Origin: an uncultured Kordia sp.
GTDB taxonomy: Bacteria > Bacteroidota > Bacteroidia > Flavobacteriales > Flavobacteriaceae
Length of the DNA: 64,000 nt
NCBI RefSeq assembly: GCF_947496985.1
Contig: NZ_CANMEZ010000007.1
Location: 1 to 64,000, forward strand
Reading direction: 5' to 3'
Under the pieces are notes generated by a model. It was given only the letters and a program-made list of their open reading frames with translations. It made no database searches and had not been told where the DNA came from. The translations under genes and the position numbers were made by a program. Shown in pieces: positions 35,639-49,126 of this stretch. The number at the start of each line of letters is the position of its first letter. Position 1 is the stretch's first letter.

Positions 35639-36388
35639 ATGAAACGTATAAAAAATATATCAATCTACAGAAAATTAGTACTAGCAATACTCTTTTTAGT
35701 ATGCTTTCAGACCTATAGTTTTGCACAAGAAAGAACAGTCGATGACATCTTAAAGGAGACACAAAATGCAATGGAACAGAACCAAAATATGCGTTTTGAT
35801 ATGAATTATAAATGGTTTGGCACATATACAGCTAAAAAACCATCTATTTCATACTTAGGCAACCTTATAAAGTCTAAAGAAATAATTTATTCAAAAATCA
35901 ATAACACCTTTTTCATTACAGATCCAACATCAAAAACATCTATTAAATGTAATGAAGCAGAAAAAGCATTGATTATTCAAAGTAATATAACTATAAACAA
36001 TGATCAGTCACCTGTAGCATTATTAAGCACCTTTATTAAGCTATTCAAAATAAAAAAAGTTAAGGATAATGGAAGTCAATGGATATGTACATTAACTACA
36101 GATGTTATTACACAACTTCCTTATGGAAAAGTAGAAATCTACATTAATAAAGAAACTGCTTTAGTTGAAAAAGAAGTACTCTATTTCTTAACAAAAGCTC
36201 CTTATAAAAATGAAGAAGGTCAAGAAAAAATAGACAATCCAAGAATGGAAATTACGCTTTCCAACTACAAAACAAGTTTATCCAAACAGGAAAAAAATAT
36301 CGCTAAAATAGATTCTTACATACTTAGAAATGGAAAAAGAATAACTCCAACTACTGCATATAAAGAATTTAAAATAAGTCAATATTAA
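35639..36388 (+). CDS. LolA-like periplasmic protein
   Basis: This 249-aa protein has a signal peptide (about 10-29). The rest (about 33-249) resembles the half-open barrel of LolA/LppX-like proteins: an early helix DDILKETQNAMEQNQNMRFDMNY, then a series of strands with PYGKVEIYINKETALVEKEVLYF. There is no lipobox. It lies 2 nt after the YD fragment and 83 nt before the giant YD gene, so it is co-transcribed. It could carry a lipid or hydrophobic ligand or assist assembly at the outer membrane. The assignment is by pattern only. Confidence 0.5.
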   Translation: MKRIKNISIYRKLVLAILFLVCFQTYSFAQERTVDDILKETQNAMEQNQNMRFDMNYKWFGTYTAKKPSISYLGNLIKSKEIIYSKINNTFFITDPTSKTSIKCNEAEKALIIQSNITINNDQSPVALLSTFIKLFKIKKVKDNGSQWICTLTTDVITQLPYGKVEIYINKETALVEKEVLYFLTKAPYKNEEGQEKIDNPRMEITLSNYKTSLSKQEKNIAKIDSYILRNGKRITPTTAYKEFKISQY

Positions 36389-36471
36389 AATACTGGAACC
36401 ATTTCAAATCATAGCTAATCGCAGATATAACAATTCGTTCCATTTGATATCCAACAAATAAAAATTAACAC

Positions 36472-39400
36472 ATGAAAGTGATGAAATCAACATATTTATT
36501 CAAAACAATCCTATGGATAAGTGCTTTTTGTTCTTTTACCTTAGGTCATGCTCAAGGAGAAATCCCTAGAGTTCATGAAAGTAATGAATATACGCATCAA
36601 CAAATAACCGATGCATATAACAACTCTCCTAACAATTACATTTCATTTCTAGAATCTGGGAATAATGCAACAAATAGTACTACATACAATCCAGAAGCAT
36701 ATATACTGCTACAAATCGATAATGATTCACCACCATTTGTTGAATATAGTTTTGAATTACAACTAAGAATTCATCCTGCTTTATCAGACGGAACTTTTGA
36801 TACTACTGGATATAATGAACTTTTAACCGTAGAGTACAAACCTTTTGCGAATATTGGTAATAGTTTAGACCAAGTATATCATAATATACAAAATAGATAT
36901 GGAGCAAAAATTTATATAGAAAACATCACAACTACATATGCTGCAACTAATACAACTGCTACTGAAGTTCCTGCTAATGTAAAATTAAATATTGGGTTCA
37001 ATGCAATTCGTGTTTTAGGAGTTTCTAATAATAATTATACGAATAATTTAACATTTGTTCAAGGCACAGGCTCTCAATTATCTTATGAAGGTCAAAAGTT
37101 AAAAGTAAGCTTAAGTCGAAACTTTAGATATGCATATTTATATCCAAACCTAGAAGCTGGAAAAACATACCAAGTCAGCTTCGGGTTGGAAATGGAAGAG
37201 CCAAGCAGATTTTATGCCCTAGCAAGAAAAAATAGTGCTGGTACTCCATGGTTACACCATAGTGCTGGTGATATAAATAATAGCACCGATTATAGCTATA
37301 CCATCACACCGACTGAAACTGCCCAACATGTTCTATACTTTGGAGGAATCACTATTCCTGGACACCCTAACAGTGTCGATTTTCCTTCACCTAAAGTCTT
37401 CTATTTAAACAATGTAAGTATTACAGAAGTTGGAGGTTCAAATGAGGTAATATATCAAAACAATTTTGCTTCATCAGAAACAATAAGTGTTAATCCGTTT
37501 ACTGCAAACCCAGATAACGCAAGTGAGTACTTACTCTCTTGGAACAATTTAGAAGGTGCAGTATCATACGATTTAGAATGGACTTGGATAGATAGCTATG
37601 ATAAAACACCTAGTGAAATTTCATTAACAGAAAAAGAATTTCAAAGAAATAATACACGTGTAAATACAAAGAACTTACATTATGAAATTCCTAATATATA
37701 TGACAAAGGGTATATCGTATGGAGAGTCAGAGCTGTTGGTCGATTCGCTGATGACTATCAAACAAATTACTATGGTGCATGGAATCAAACAGGAACTGAT
37801 AATTCTACACTTTCAAATTGGACATATAGTATAGTTAGCGGGCATGAAGACAATAAAAATTGGCAGTTTCAAGCTAGTTACGCTGAAGAAGGTAAAAAGA
37901 AAGAAGTTGTAAGTTATTTTGATGGAACACTAAGAAACAGGCAAACAGTCACAAAAATAAACACTGATGACAATGCAATTATTGGAGAAGTAATTTATGA
38001 CAACCAAGGACGTCCCGGAATTGAAATACTTCCTGCTCCGACAACAAATAATGAATTAAAATACTACAATAATCATAACATAAATACGAATGATAAAAAA
38101 TACTCACATTTAGATTTTGATTGGGATATAGTTACAAACGCAAACAATGCGCAAAATTGCGACGTTCCAGCTGATGGGATGAAAAACACATCTGGAACTA
38201 GTAAATATTATTCAGCAAATTATGATGGAACGAGTGAATTCCATAATGCTGTTCCTGATGCTCAAAACTATCCTTTCTCTCAAATTGAATACACGCCCGA
38301 CAACACAGGACGTATTAAACGTAAAAGCGGTGTTGGACTTACACATCAATTAGGCGAAGGACATGAAATGAAATATTTTTATGCAAAACCTGTTCAAAAA
38401 GAATTAGATCGTCTTTTTGGTTCTGATATTGGATGGGATTCATACTACAAAAAAAATACTGTTGTTGATCCTAATGGACAAGTAAGTGTAAGCTATGTCG
38501 ATCCACAAGGAAGAACAATTGCGACTGCTTTAGCAGCAGATAATCCTAAAAATTTAGATGGATCTGATCGATTAGATAGCTTAGAAGATGAAGAAAACAG
38601 TAATTTACACAGTAATACTACTGAAGACTTACTAAATAAAGTAAATCCAACTGATATTGATACTGATATTGATAATAATATTCTTATAAATACAGGACGT
38701 TTTCCAAATCTAAACGTAAATGATGGATTACGTTATAATGGATTCAGAACAGTAATTAAATCAGGTATCGAACACAAACTTGAATACGATCTTCAATTCG
38801 TAAGTGAAGAATTCAGTAATAATTGTGCTGTTGGTCCATATCCGTTTGCGTATGATTTATCAATAACCATAAAAGACGAATGTGGAAATAGTTTACTCTC
38901 AGAAAATATTGAAGGTTTTACAGGGCCTGAAAATAGTTCATTTATAATAACTCCTCCATTAGGTGATTTAGCAATTGAAAAAACATTACAAATCAATGAA
39001 GACAAGTTAAATGAATACGTAGATCAATATATTGAAGATGCACAAGCAGCTGATTGTATTTTGGAGTTAGATGATTTTAACGTTTCTGCTGACATTGAAG
39101 ACTGTTTTAGTACTTGTGAGGAATGTGTAGATTCCATTGCCACTGATAAAAACACGTACGTAAACACATTACTTTCGCCATATGGATTAGACGCTAATGA
39201 TCCTACTAGAGATGCTCTTATTGCACGATTTGAAAGAGAATATGACTTATTAGTTGAAGCATGTATGGCTCCATGTACAGAAGACGGTCTTCTACTAAAT
39301 ACTGGTACAAACTCACCTGCAGATGCAACAAACTCAATATCATGTACGGTAACTATGCAAACATTAGTGAACGACATGAAAAAAGTGGGCCAATATGGAA

Positions 39401-42400
39401 TGCAGATTAGTGAATTAAATCAAGATGGAGAATATGAATTGGTAGATATTACCGAAGAATTAAGCATTTTTAGTCAAAATAATCTTTTAAAAAACTCATT
39501 CATTGATGATTTGTATGCTGCTCATGGACAAACAGTTCCTTCTGTATATTCATGGCTAACACCTTTCAATTTAAATCACAATGATCCATACCACTACTAT
39601 AATAGTAATGGAGATATTGTAAAAATATTAATTCCATTAGAAGGCAACACATATGGTTTAACAGATGAAGATCCTCTAAACCCAGGGTTTGGATCAATAG
39701 AACCTCAAAATTTAACTTTTGAAGACTTTCAAAGTTTTTGGCAAGATCAATGGGCGGAGTCATTAGTCGCATTTCACCCAGAATATAGTTACTTATTCTT
39801 TGCTAATGAACTATGTCAACTTACAGTAGGGCTCACCATGTCTTCTACTGATAATTACTATGTGAATGTTGACGGATATGAAAACTATCTAAACCAATTA
39901 TCATTTACTCTTGCAAGACAACGTTATTTAGACCCTGCTACTCTTGAAAACATCATTAATCATGACCCTTTATTCATCAATGATCTACCTTCATCTCTAG
40001 GGTTTTCAGATCCTGATTTTCATAAAGACATGATGTTATCTGTTGTAAATTCAGATTATCAAGCTACTAGTGAACCAATGCTTCATACAGCACTTTTAAC
40101 AATTGCTTGTAATAGTATTAGTAGTGTTTGTCCTGCTGATATCAACAACATGACTGCCGAGCAGGAAGCTGAAGTTTGGCCTATATATAGAAACTTATAT
40201 CTATCCTTTAGAGATCGTGTAAAAAGTGTATTGGCAAATATGTTTGCTTTTTCACAAGGAACTTACAATAGTTGTATTGGACCAGATGCAGATAACCCAG
40301 GAGATTTATTCTTAAACTTAGGAAACTATGCTGGCTTTACATTACCTACTCCTCCAAGTGGAAGTGATGGAAATGTTTGTGGTGGTAATACCAACTTTTA
40401 TGCTAATAAAATAAAACGTATCGTTTCAGAAGACGTAAACTATGATTCAAGTCAAACTGTTGAACAAACAGGTCAGCAATTAGAAGAATTAACAGATTAT
40501 CAACACTATGTACAATCTGGGCAATGTCCAATGGGACGCGATTTAGAAACCTTTATAAAAGGTCTTGTAACAGATAGTAATGCTCATAATTCAGGATTTG
40601 CAAATTTTGACTTTCAAGGAAATTACTTAAGCATGGATTTATTTGAGGAACTTGGAGGAACACCAACAAGTAGTACTGTTTCAAATACTGGAATGCAAAT
40701 AACTTCAACTCCAACAAATCAATTCTTACCAATTACAATTACTGTTGATGATCCAAATACAGTGCTATCTTCAATTAATTTGGTGTTAACTAATACGAAT
40801 TTAGACTGGAGTGATTATGGAACTACATGGGAAATCAGCGAAACTGGTCAATTAGCATATATGGCTCATAATGATCTATCTCCTGTTAGATTTTTCTTTT
40901 TAATGACCGCAAAAATAGTAGCTCCTGGAACTACGCAAGTCATTGATGAAGTAATCATTAATGGAAATACTTTAGCTAGAATAGGAGAATGTAGTGTTGA
41001 TGGACAAGAAAATGTTGCTACAGATGCTAATGGTGTAGCTATTGGAGAAGACTTAGGTGACGGAGGTATCATGAATGATGATGGAGAATGTGAAGACAAA
41101 GATGATTTTGCATTAAGTTTAAAAAATGTATTAAACGCTATAATACCTATTAACTCTTCAACTATAAATTTACAAACTATAGCAGACTACAATAATGATG
41201 ATTTCCTTCCTGAATTCTTAGGAGACAATCCGCAGAATATTAATGGAATTTGGAACAGCAATCCAAATGGAAGTTATAGTATAACACTTAATGGAAATAC
41301 AATATTAGAGCTTTCAGATTTTTCAGATTTTGAATACGGAGGACAAACACATAGTTTCACTTCTTTAGCAAGTGGAAATGTTCCTTCTCAAAATGGAATC
41401 ATTGCTTTTACTGACATTACTTTTAATAGTCCAACTAATATTAGCATAGAAGCTTTTGTGAATTCTACAACGACATTACTGGCAGTTCGTTATACATTCA
41501 CTGCTACAGTAAGCGCTTTACCTTACGACTGTTGTTCTTATGTTTCTGGTGATGATGATACAACCATAGATGATTGTGGAACAGTAGATACTGATGGTGA
41601 TGGAATTGGAGATCTATGTGATGATACTCCTTGTGGAGATGTTACAACCAACAATGATACTGACGGTGATGGAATTCCAAATGCTTGTGATAATTGTATC
41701 AAATTTGCAAATCCAGATCAATTAGACTCAGATGGTGATGGAATTGGAGATACTTGTGATAATTGTAAAGATACATACAACCCAGATCAAGCAGATGCTG
41801 ATAATGATGGAATTGGAGATACTTGTGATGATGATACAAATAGTACTGCTTGTGTAGAAGAGATAAATGCAAATAGTACAACTTTTAATCAAGGCATGAC
41901 ACAACTCTTGAATAGTGTATTAACTACAAACAATTTTTACACTTCACAAGATGTTACACAATATATTTCTCCAGAGTTAATGGAGTTCTTTACTGCCAAT
42001 GCTCGTGTTCTTTTGAACAATGGGAATATCTCTTTTTCATCTGTATCTTGGGAAGCTCCTATTGCTATATATCAGTCATTAAATAATGCTGTACAACTGG
42101 AGTTCTCTGGATTATTAGGCAATTATTACATTGCTATTGAACTAACAGATGCGCTAATGCAAAATGGAATTGCAAACAATGCTAGTTTCACTGCGGTAAC
42201 TCCTTATGGTTTGCCTTCAAACACATTACCAACTGAATTTGGAATTGCGTATAACGCTACTTTAAACCCAAATGCTGTCGCTATTAGTAATATCTATCAA
42301 TCAATATATAATATTAGAAGAGACGTCCTCTCTCCACTAAATTTTACGTGTGATTTAGAGAATGTAAGAACTATTAGTGGACGCTATACTGCTTTCAAAA

Positions 42401-45400
42401 ATGCTGAAACAGCATTGCAAATCAACACCAACACATCAGAATACGAACCATGTGTTACATGTATTCCACAAACAGTTACACCAGTTGATAGAGAAGAAAT
42501 GTGGGCATTATATACTGGTGCCGTTAGCGACATACCAAATTATAGTATGCCTAATAATTATAACTTGGAACACTTTGATAATATGAATTATCAATACATC
42601 ACTCAAGGTTATATTGAATATCTAAATGCATTTGCGGGTAGTACTACTAATGTAGACCTGACAGCTGTATACTTTTTAACAATTGCGGAGTTTGGTGCAA
42701 CACCATTAAACTATGGTTTTAATGATTATGCAACTATAATCGAAGCATATAAAAATTATAGCACTGTAAGTGCCAATCCAATAACGTACTTAACTCCTGA
42801 TAATACGAATTATAAAACTTGGAGAGATTTTGTAATGGGGTATTTAGAAGAACATCCTAGAGTTTGTCCTCCTGCTCCAATGTTCCCTACAATTGACTTG
42901 CAAATCGATGACCCTGTAAGTGATTGTCAAGAATTTGCAATTAATATTGCCGAAGCATACGGTTTAGATAATTATAATTCATACATCGAACGTATAAAAC
43001 ATGAGTTCAGAGTAAACTACACACAACAAGCTATGAATAATGTTGTGGAAAACTTAGAGCTTACTTACAACGATAAAGAATACCAATATACGTTATATTA
43101 TTATGATCAAGCTGGAAACCTAACACAAACGGTTCCTCCAGAAGGTGTAAAAAGAGCTGTACATAGTCCTCAGGATATTACATCAATAAATAATAATAGA
43201 GATACAAATACAGGAATTGAAGTCCTTCCTGAACATACATTAAAAACTGAATACAAGTACAACTCATTGAATCAGTTAGTATGGCAAAAAACACCTGATG
43301 GAGGTATTACTGTATTTGCTTATGATGATTTAGGGCGAATTATTGCCTCACAAAACAGTAAACAAGTAAAAGAAGATCCTCATAAAGATTTTAGTTATAC
43401 ACGCTATGACGGTTTAGGGAGAATCTTAGAAGCAGGGGAAATTGAAGATAATTCTCTTACCTATTCTATTTCAAATAAAGGAAAGCTTTTATTCAATGGA
43501 AATCCTGTAAATAGCTTTGAAGACTCATATGATGCATTTAATAAAAAAGAAGTAACTCGCACTACATATGATGACAGAATTATCGTTGAAAGCGCTGCAA
43601 ATTCTGTTGTATACTCTTCAGACTTATTTACGGCTCCATACACTGCCTTCAATAGTATCAATAGAGTAACTGCTGTCACCTATTATGATAAAATAAAAGC
43701 AGGAAAAGCTCCATATTTTGACAATGCACTATTCTACAATTATGACGTACATGGAAATGTAAAAGAATTAGTTACATACATTACTGAACTTAAAATTCCA
43801 GATTGTGAAATACAACCAGAAGTTTTAGATTGCGAAACACACCTAAAACGGGTTCACTATGAATATGATTTAATTAGTGGGAATGTAAAAAATGTAACAT
43901 TTCAACCTCGAAAACCAGATCAATTCATTCATAAATATGAATATGATGCTGATAATAGAATTGTTGCTGCGCATACTTCTAAAAATGGATATGTTTGGGA
44001 AGAAGATGCTGAATATAAATACTACGAACACGGACCATTAGCAAGAGTTGAGATTGGAGACAAAAAAGTACAAGGAACTGACTATATATATACACTTCAA
44101 GGCTGGTTAAAAACCGTAAATGGGGAAAGTTTAGCATCAACAACAAATGATCTTGGACATGATGGGCAAGGAAATAGAAGTCATATGGCAAGAGATGTTT
44201 TTGGATATGCTTTACATTATTTCAGTGGAGATTACTTAGCATCAGACACATCTGTAAATAGTACTGTTTTCAAACTCTCTAATACTGGAGTCGTTACTGC
44301 TAATCCTAAAAATCTATACAATGGAAACATCAAAACAATGACAACTTCATTGAGAGATCAAAATGAAAAAATATTAACTACACAAGTTAATAATTATACA
44401 TACGATCAATTAAATCGTATCAAAGCAATGAGTTCTTTGGCAGTAACCGATAAACCATTCAATAATATACAGACACAAAACAGTTATTCCTCTTCATATT
44501 CCTTTGACAGAAATGGAAACTTGCAAACACTACAACGATATGTTCCACAAGATGGAGTGTTAAAAACAATGGACAACTTTAGTTATAAGTATATCACAGA
44601 AAATGGAAACCCAACAAATAAATTGGCCATCGTAAGTGATATAATTGAAGAAAACCAATATGAAACAAATGCTGATATTGATGATCAAATAGCCACATTA
44701 GCAAGTGTTGGATATGATTACAATGCGAATCCAAACGACACCAATAATCATAATTATATCTATGATGAAATTGGGCAACTTATTGAAGACAAAACCGAAG
44801 GGTTAAAAATATTCTGGAGAGTCGATGGAAAAGTAAAAGAAGTACATAAACTGCCTTTCCAAGCTCAGGGAATTCCAGATATAATTGCTTTTCAATATGA
44901 CGGTTTAGGAAATCGTCTCGGAAAATCAACATACAAACTTGGTAATAGTAATGATAAGGAGTCTACAGTATATGCTCGTGACGCACAAGGAAATGTATTA
45001 GGTGTATATGATGTCAACACCTCTAGACATACAACTGAGTTCGACCTAGAAATGATTTTAAAGGAAAACCATGTATTTGGAAGTTCTAGACTAGGAATTG
45101 AAAATAGAAATATTAAAATAGTAGATGAAAATTTCCTAACACCGTTAACCATAGATCCAACAAATGATGGGTCAGGAATTCCAATCATATTAGGTAATTT
45201 CAATAAAAGTGGGTTAAGAACCACTAGCGAAACATATTTCCATTGGGATCATCCTGCAACAACTTCAGGTGAAAATTCAGAGTTTAGAGGCCTGAATCTA
45301 CAAACACAATTTAAAATTACAACAACTGATAAATACAGTCCTGTTGTCATTTTAAGGCATAGCAATATAAATCAGCAAAGTCTGAAGCAATATTACGAAG

Positions 45401-48243
45401 CAGTAGTGTACGTAATCAAAAACGAAACAACAGGTAAACATGCCGTAAGATTTTCTATTCGTGAAGAAAATGAAGATCCAAAAAAAGATGGAACTGGAGA
45501 TTATACTATAAAGTATTACATCACACCTTATGAGTTTACAGCCGATCTTCTGACTACAAAAGGACTTAAAGTTAATTTCAACTTCTTTGGAGAAAATGCA
45601 AATGTTGTAATCAATGGGAAAACGTATGATACTAAAAATGCAACCAATAAATTAATCATTTTAAATCCGGTTTCTGGAGAGCTTACAACAATCAATACAC
45701 AAAGTAAAGGGTTTGTATACAGAAACGCAGGTTTAGAAACGTTAGATGTAGCGTATGTAAATTATCATTTTGATATTTCTGATAGTGATACGCAAGCGAT
45801 CAGTTTTCCAATGCTAGATACCGATTTCCTAAAAAATAATTTAGGAGCTGAAATGAAAGCAGTGACAACAACAACCTTAGCAACTGATGACTATATCATT
45901 CCAGACGTATTCTATTTAGATACTGACAATGATGGTGTAGATGATTATCTAGAAGATATCAATGCAGATGGAGATCTTGATAATGATGATACAGATGGTG
46001 ACGGAACACCAAACTATCTAGATACGGATGACGACAATGATACCATTCTAACAGTTAACGAATATCTGTTAGCAGACACGGATAATGATGGAACGCCAAA
46101 CTATTTAGATACGGATGATGATAACGATGAATGGCTTACAGCTGCTGAAGGACAAGCAGATGACGACAATGATGGTATCCCAAATCATTTAGACAATACA
46201 CATTATCAAAATGCTGTAAACGGACCATTAACACATCAAAATTATGCAAATCATATTGGTGACAAAGCCTATGAATTATCAAACCATTTAGGAAATGTAC
46301 TAAGTGTTATATCTGATAAAAAAATACTCGCTTTTGGAACTCAAATAGCACAAATATATGAAGGTGTAAAAGGTTTTAAAGAAGACAGTGAAAATGTAAG
46401 TTTGGCATTGGTTGATAATGAAACTGTTTTACAGTGCGCTACAATCGACCCTAATACAGGAGCATTCCATGAAGAAAAATTAGAAGAAAATATAGAATAC
46501 TATATAGAAGCAAATATTGAAAAAGAAAACTACGGTGCCGACATAAAAGTATCCATAGAAGATCTTGAAGGAAACAGTATATACACAGCAATAATCACAG
46601 AGTCAGGTGATTTCGGGTGTACGTTTACTGTACCTCAAACTGCTGATTATCGTATTCGTTTCTTAAAACATACGCAAAATTTAGAACACAATGATGAAGA
46701 AGCATTCTATATTAGAAAATTCGTTATATTTACCCTTGAGGAAACCCAAAATGTAGAAGGGTTCCTTGCAGACGTTCTTTCTTATAATGATTACTACCCG
46801 TATGGGATGCTTTTACCTAAAAGACATGCAAGTGATGAAAGTTATAGATACGGCTTCCAAGGACAAGAAAAAGATGATGAACTAAAAGGAGAAGGGAACT
46901 CGCATAACTTCAAATACAGAATGCATGATCCTAGATTAGGTAGGTTCTTTGCAGAAGATCCTTTAAGAGGTCGTTTCCCATGGAATAGTCCATATGCTTT
47001 TAGTGAAAATAAACTAGGAATAGGTATAGAACTGGAAGGAGCTGAAATTTTAGCCTTTGATATACTTAAAATTTTACTTGATGAATATACTGCTTTAAAA
47101 CAGAAAACTAAAAAAGATGTTGAGAATCTAGTTGAATCTGCTACTACTGAAAAGTACAACAATCAGATTAGGTATAATACAGGTCAAATGTCAGAAGTTG
47201 AATATGAACTTTCTGAAAGACAAAGAATTAGTAAATTTTTAGAAGCAGGAAGTAATTTAGCAGATCTAACAAGTCAAGGTATACATTTAGGTTTAGATAT
47301 TGTAGGGATGGTGCCAATAGCAGGTGAATTAGCTGATGGCACTAATGCATTGTTTTATTATGCTGAAGGAGATTATGAAAATGCTGCCTATTCAATAGTA
47401 GCTGTAGTCCCTATAGTTGGTGAAGGAGGAAAAATTGTAAAGTATGCAACTAAATATGGTGATGAAGCTGTAAATCTTTTTAAGAAGGCAAAAAAACTAA
47501 GCCCTTGCGGCTGCTTTACTTCTGGCACGCAAGTGTTGACTTCTGATGGATATAAAAACATTGAAACCATTAAGAAGGGAGATTTAGTTTGGGCTTTTGA
47601 TGATAAAACTCAAAAACTTAAACTCAAACCAGTCATCAATACGTTTATAAAGGTTAGAGATCATATCTATAAAATTTATGCTGATGATGAAGTAATTGAA
47701 GCAACAGATGATCACCCATTTTTTATTGGCGGTAAATGGATAAAAGTAAAGAATTTAAAAGTTGGTGACGAGTTAACACTTTATGATGGTAGTAAAATTA
47801 TTATTGATAATATTACCTATCATAAAGGAGAGTATAAAGTATATAATTTTGAAGTAGCTGATTTTCATACATACTATATTTCTAAAGAAAATATTTTAGT
47901 ACATAATAGTGGTCCTTGTGATTGGGTAAAAAACGCTCGCAAAATAAAAAAAATGAAAGAAGCAACGAATTTACCTTTAGTAAAGAATACTGAGTGGGGA
48001 AATAAAATTGACGGATTAATTCCTGATGGAGTACCTAAGAATTGGTCAAAAGAAGATATATTAGTTGCTTTAAAAGATTATAAGGCAAGTGTGGTTAGCA
48101 GACTTAAAGAAGCAGAACATTTTAAATCTATAGGTGAAGGTGCAAAAAGTATCCCTATAGCTAAGGCTCATTATGTACGTATTGCTGATGAGAAGGCATT
48201 TATTCAATCTCTTGAAAAGGCTTTAAATAATATTAAATTATGA
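36472..48243 (+). CDS. Giant YD/RHS-repeat polymorphic toxin with HINT domain, 3923 aa
   Basis: A signal peptide (about 4-27; a second Met at 36481 may be the start) precedes fibronectin-like and lectin-like segments (to about 460). YD-type units follow near 480-690. Thrombospondin type 3 calcium repeats occupy about 1706-1790. YD repeats run about 2200-2960, and a second Asp-rich calcium-repeat block about 3149-3243. The RHS core runs about 3270-3540 ([37 protein letters not shown]). A HINT domain runs about 3679-3815, with C-F at 3681 and ending LVHN at 3809-3812. The last 108 residues form an unknown tip, presumably the toxin. HINT would release it by self-cleavage. The next gene is the likely immunity protein. 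Confidence 0.88.
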   Translation: MKVMKSTYLFKTILWISAFCSFTLGHAQGEIPRVHESNEYTHQQITDAYNNSPNNYISFLESGNNATNSTTYNPEAYILLQIDNDSPPFVEYSFELQLRIHPALSDGTFDTTGYNELLTVEYKPFANIGNSLDQVYHNIQNRYGAKIYIENITTTYAATNTTATEVPANVKLNIGFNAIRVLGVSNNNYTNNLTFVQGTGSQLSYEGQKLKVSLSRNFRYAYLYPNLEAGKTYQVSFGLEMEEPSRFYALARKNSAGTPWLHHSAGDINNSTDYSYTITPTETAQHVLYFGGITIPGHPNSVDFPSPKVFYLNNVSITEVGGSNEVIYQNNFASSETISVNPFTANPDNASEYLLSWNNLEGAVSYDLEWTWIDSYDKTPSEISLTEKEFQRNNTRVNTKNLHYEIPNIYDKGYIVWRVRAVGRFADDYQTNYYGAWNQTGTDNSTLSNWTYSIVSGHEDNKNWQFQASYAEEGKKKEVVSYFDGTLRNRQTVTKINTDDNAIIGEVIYDNQGRPGIEILPAPTTNNELKYYNNHNINTNDKKYSHLDFDWDIVTNANNAQNCDVPADGMKNTSGTSKYYSANYDGTSEFHNAVPDAQNYPFSQIEYTPDNTGRIKRKSGVGLTHQLGEGHEMKYFYAKPVQKELDRLFGSDIGWDSYYKKNTVVDPNGQVSVSYVDPQGRTIATALAADNPKNLDGSDRLDSLEDEENSNLHSNTTEDLLNKVNPTDIDTDIDNNILINTGRFPNLNVNDGLRYNGFRTVIKSGIEHKLEYDLQFVSEEFSNNCAVGPYPFAYDLSITIKDECGNSLLSENIEGFTGPENSSFIITPPLGDLAIEKTLQINEDKLNEYVDQYIEDAQAADCILELDDFNVSADIEDCFSTCEECVDSIATDKNTYVNTLLSPYGLDANDPTRDALIARFEREYDLLVEACMAPCTEDGLLLNTGTNSPADATNSISCTVTMQTLVNDMKKVGQYGMQISELNQDGEYELVDITEELSIFSQNNLLKNSFIDDLYAAHGQTVPSVYSWLTPFNLNHNDPYHYYNSNGDIVKILIPLEGNTYGLTDEDPLNPGFGSIEPQNLTFEDFQSFWQDQWAESLVAFHPEYSYLFFANELCQLTVGLTMSSTDNYYVNVDGYENYLNQLSFTLARQRYLDPATLENIINHDPLFINDLPSSLGFSDPDFHKDMMLSVVNSDYQATSEPMLHTALLTIACNSISSVCPADINNMTAEQEAEVWPIYRNLYLSFRDRVKSVLANMFAFSQGTYNSCIGPDADNPGDLFLNLGNYAGFTLPTPPSGSDGNVCGGNTNFYANKIKRIVSEDVNYDSSQTVEQTGQQLEELTDYQHYVQSGQCPMGRDLETFIKGLVTDSNAHNSGFANFDFQGNYLSMDLFEELGGTPTSSTVSNTGMQITSTPTNQFLPITITVDDPNTVLSSINLVLTNTNLDWSDYGTTWEISETGQLAYMAHNDLSPVRFFFLMTAKIVAPGTTQVIDEVIINGNTLARIGECSVDGQENVATDANGVAIGEDLGDGGIMNDDGECEDKDDFALSLKNVLNAIIPINSSTINLQTIADYNNDDFLPEFLGDNPQNINGIWNSNPNGSYSITLNGNTILELSDFSDFEYGGQTHSFTSLASGNVPSQNGIIAFTDITFNSPTNISIEAFVNSTTTLLAVRYTFTATVSALPYDCCSYVSGDDDTTIDDCGTVDTDGDGIGDLCDDTPCGDVTTNNDTDGDGIPNACDNCIKFANPDQLDSDGDGIGDTCDNCKDTYNPDQADADNDGIGDTCDDDTNSTACVEEINANSTTFNQGMTQLLNSVLTTNNFYTSQDVTQYISPELMEFFTANARVLLNNGNISFSSVSWEAPIAIYQSLNNAVQLEFSGLLGNYYIAIELTDALMQNGIANNASFTAVTPYGLPSNTLPTEFGIAYNATLNPNAVAISNIYQSIYNIRRDVLSPLNFTCDLENVRTISGRYTAFKNAETALQINTNTSEYEPCVTCIPQTVTPVDREEMWALYTGAVSDIPNYSMPNNYNLEHFDNMNYQYITQGYIEYLNAFAGSTTNVDLTAVYFLTIAEFGATPLNYGFNDYATIIEAYKNYSTVSANPITYLTPDNTNYKTWRDFVMGYLEEHPRVCPPAPMFPTIDLQIDDPVSDCQEFAINIAEAYGLDNYNSYIERIKHEFRVNYTQQAMNNVVENLELTYNDKEYQYTLYYYDQAGNLTQTVPPEGVKRAVHSPQDITSINNNRDTNTGIEVLPEHTLKTEYKYNSLNQLVWQKTPDGGITVFAYDDLGRIIASQNSKQVKEDPHKDFSYTRYDGLGRILEAGEIEDNSLTYSISNKGKLLFNGNPVNSFEDSYDAFNKKEVTRTTYDDRIIVESAANSVVYSSDLFTAPYTAFNSINRVTAVTYYDKIKAGKAPYFDNALFYNYDVHGNVKELVTYITELKIPDCEIQPEVLDCETHLKRVHYEYDLISGNVKNVTFQPRKPDQFIHKYEYDADNRIVAAHTSKNGYVWEEDAEYKYYEHGPLARVEIGDKKVQGTDYIYTLQGWLKTVNGESLASTTNDLGHDGQGNRSHMARDVFGYALHYFSGDYLASDTSVNSTVFKLSNTGVVTANPKNLYNGNIKTMTTSLRDQNEKILTTQVNNYTYDQLNRIKAMSSLAVTDKPFNNIQTQNSYSSSYSFDRNGNLQTLQRYVPQDGVLKTMDNFSYKYITENGNPTNKLAIVSDIIEENQYETNADIDDQIATLASVGYDYNANPNDTNNHNYIYDEIGQLIEDKTEGLKIFWRVDGKVKEVHKLPFQAQGIPDIIAFQYDGLGNRLGKSTYKLGNSNDKESTVYARDAQGNVLGVYDVNTSRHTTEFDLEMILKENHVFGSSRLGIENRNIKIVDENFLTPLTIDPTNDGSGIPIILGNFNKSGLRTTSETYFHWDHPATTSGENSEFRGLNLQTQFKITTTDKYSPVVILRHSNINQQSLKQYYEAVVYVIKNETTGKHAVRFSIREENEDPKKDGTGDYTIKYYITPYEFTADLLTTKGLKVNFNFFGENANVVINGKTYDTKNATNKLIILNPVSGELTTINTQSKGFVYRNAGLETLDVAYVNYHFDISDSDTQAISFPMLDTDFLKNNLGAEMKAVTTTTLATDDYIIPDVFYLDTDNDGVDDYLEDINADGDLDNDDTDGDGTPNYLDTDDDNDTILTVNEYLLADTDNDGTPNYLDTDDDNDEWLTAAEGQADDDNDGIPNHLDNTHYQNAVNGPLTHQNYANHIGDKAYELSNHLGNVLSVISDKKILAFGTQIAQIYEGVKGFKEDSENVSLALVDNETVLQCATIDPNTGAFHEEKLEENIEYYIEANIEKENYGADIKVSIEDLEGNSIYTAIITESGDFGCTFTVPQTADYRIRFLKHTQNLEHNDEEAFYIRKFVIFTLEETQNVEGFLADVLSYNDYYPYGMLLPKRHASDESYRYGFQGQEKDDELKGEGNSHNFKYRMHDPRLGRFFAEDPLRGRFPWNSPYAFSENKLGIGIELEGAEILAFDILKILLDEYTALKQKTKKDVENLVESATTEKYNNQIRYNTGQMSEVEYELSERQRISKFLEAGSNLADLTSQGIHLGLDIVGMVPIAGELADGTNALFYYAEGDYENAAYSIVAVVPIVGEGGKIVKYATKYGDEAVNLFKKAKKLSPCGCFTSGTQVLTSDGYKNIETIKKGDLVWAFDDKTQKLKLKPVINTFIKVRDHIYKIYADDEVIEATDDHPFFIGGKWIKVKNLKVGDELTLYDGSKIIIDNITYHKGEYKVYNFEVADFHTYYISKENILVHNSGPCDWVKNARKIKKMKEATNLPLVKNTEWGNKIDGLIPDGVPKNWSKEDILVALKDYKASVVSRLKEAEHFKSIGEGAKSIPIAKAHYVRIADEKAFIQSLEKALNNIKL

Positions 48244-48641
48244 TTATAAAACAATTACTAGAAATAATTGACAAGGATGTCGATGGCGAACTCTTAAATG
48301 CTTTTACTGATGAGTTTAGAGGTGGTAGAAATCCTAAAGATATTATAGAGCTATTGCAATCTCAAAATGATGAATTAATCTCTTTTGGTATTTATGTAGT
48401 TGGAGAAATAAATATAGAGGATTCAAAAATAAAGAAAGCTATTAAAGAAGAATTATATAAACTCATTGAAATTGGAAGTTCTTATATTCGAATACTATCT
48501 TTGACTTCTATTAGTTCTATAATATTAGAAGAATCGGACTTAAATAAAGCTAAAAGTTTTTATGCGAGAATATTTGAGGAAAATGATGACGAGGGAGTTA
48601 AGGCGTTAGCAAAAAAATTATATAATAAGGGTAATGGATAA
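48240..48641 (+). CDS. Putative immunity protein, HEAT-like
   Basis: This 133-aa cytosolic protein is all-helical, with repeated amphipathic pairs like HEAT repeats ([43 protein letters not shown]). Its ATG overlaps the toxin stop by 4 nt (ATGA), the usual coupling of toxin tip and immunity gene in polymorphic toxin loci. No enzymatic motif is seen. I infer that it neutralises the 108-residue tip of the giant YD protein. It is the last gene of the 20-kb operon. Confidence 0.7.
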   Translation: MIIKQLLEIIDKDVDGELLNAFTDEFRGGRNPKDIIELLQSQNDELISFGIYVVGEINIEDSKIKKAIKEELYKLIEIGSSYIRILSLTSISSIILEESDLNKAKSFYARIFEENDDEGVKALAKKLYNKGNG

Positions 48642-48845
48642 TGTAGTAAAATAGGTCATGAATTAAAATATAGTTTTAAAATACTGAAAACCAATAGTTA
48701 AATTAAAAATTTGCTATTGATTTTAATCGTTCATTGATATATTGATAGAAAGTTAAATCCCACGCTAGCGCTAGTTTTCTTGTGCTGAGTTTACCGAAGC
48801 ATAACTAGTGCCGAGTATGAATAAATACATATAATAATATATAAA

Positions 48846-48879
48846 ACTTCCAAGCTGTTATAGTTTGGGAGTTTTTTTA
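48846..48879 (+). terminator. Terminator of the YD/RHS operon
   Basis: ACTTCCAA (48846-48853) pairs with TTGGGAGT (48865-48872), 8 bp with one G-T pair, followed by a T run. It lies about 200 nt after the immunity gene. Confidence 0.75.
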
Positions 48880-49061
48880 TGGGTTAAAGTGAGTATGCTT
48901 TTTTGGCATTGTAGTCGCATAAAAAAGCATCCAATATAAGTAATAAAGCTTCTCTTTCTTTGGTCAGTAATGTATTAATCTCAGTAAGTCTTTTTTAACA
49001 TCAGTGGATCTTGTAATACATTATTATCTTCACTTTGTCCAAGTAAATATCCAACATTAAC

Positions 49062-49093
49062 AAAAGCTATACTAAAAAGTTAGTATAGCTTTT
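49062..49093. terminator. Perfect 14-bp stem, bidirectional terminator
   Basis: AAAAGCTATACTAA (49062-49075), loop AAAG, then TTAGTATAGCTTTT (49080-49093). A and T runs lie on both sides. It sits 33 nt before the next lipoprotein gene and shields it from read-through. Confidence 0.8.
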
Positions 49094-49126
49094 CATATAT
49101 TACAATACTACTCAACAAAAAACAAA

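Larger units (their letters stand above)
48642..49126. other. Spacer downstream of the toxin-immunity pair
   Basis: This 485-nt stretch has no convincing open frame. It holds a palindrome CTAGCGCTAG (about 48763-48772), a terminator (48846-48879), a 10-bp inverted repeat ATGCTTTTTT/AAAAAAGCAT (48895-48904 with 48921-48930) and a 14-bp stem terminator (49062-49093). Spacers after toxin-immunity pairs often keep remnants of replaced tips. I could not recognise one here. Confidence 0.55.
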
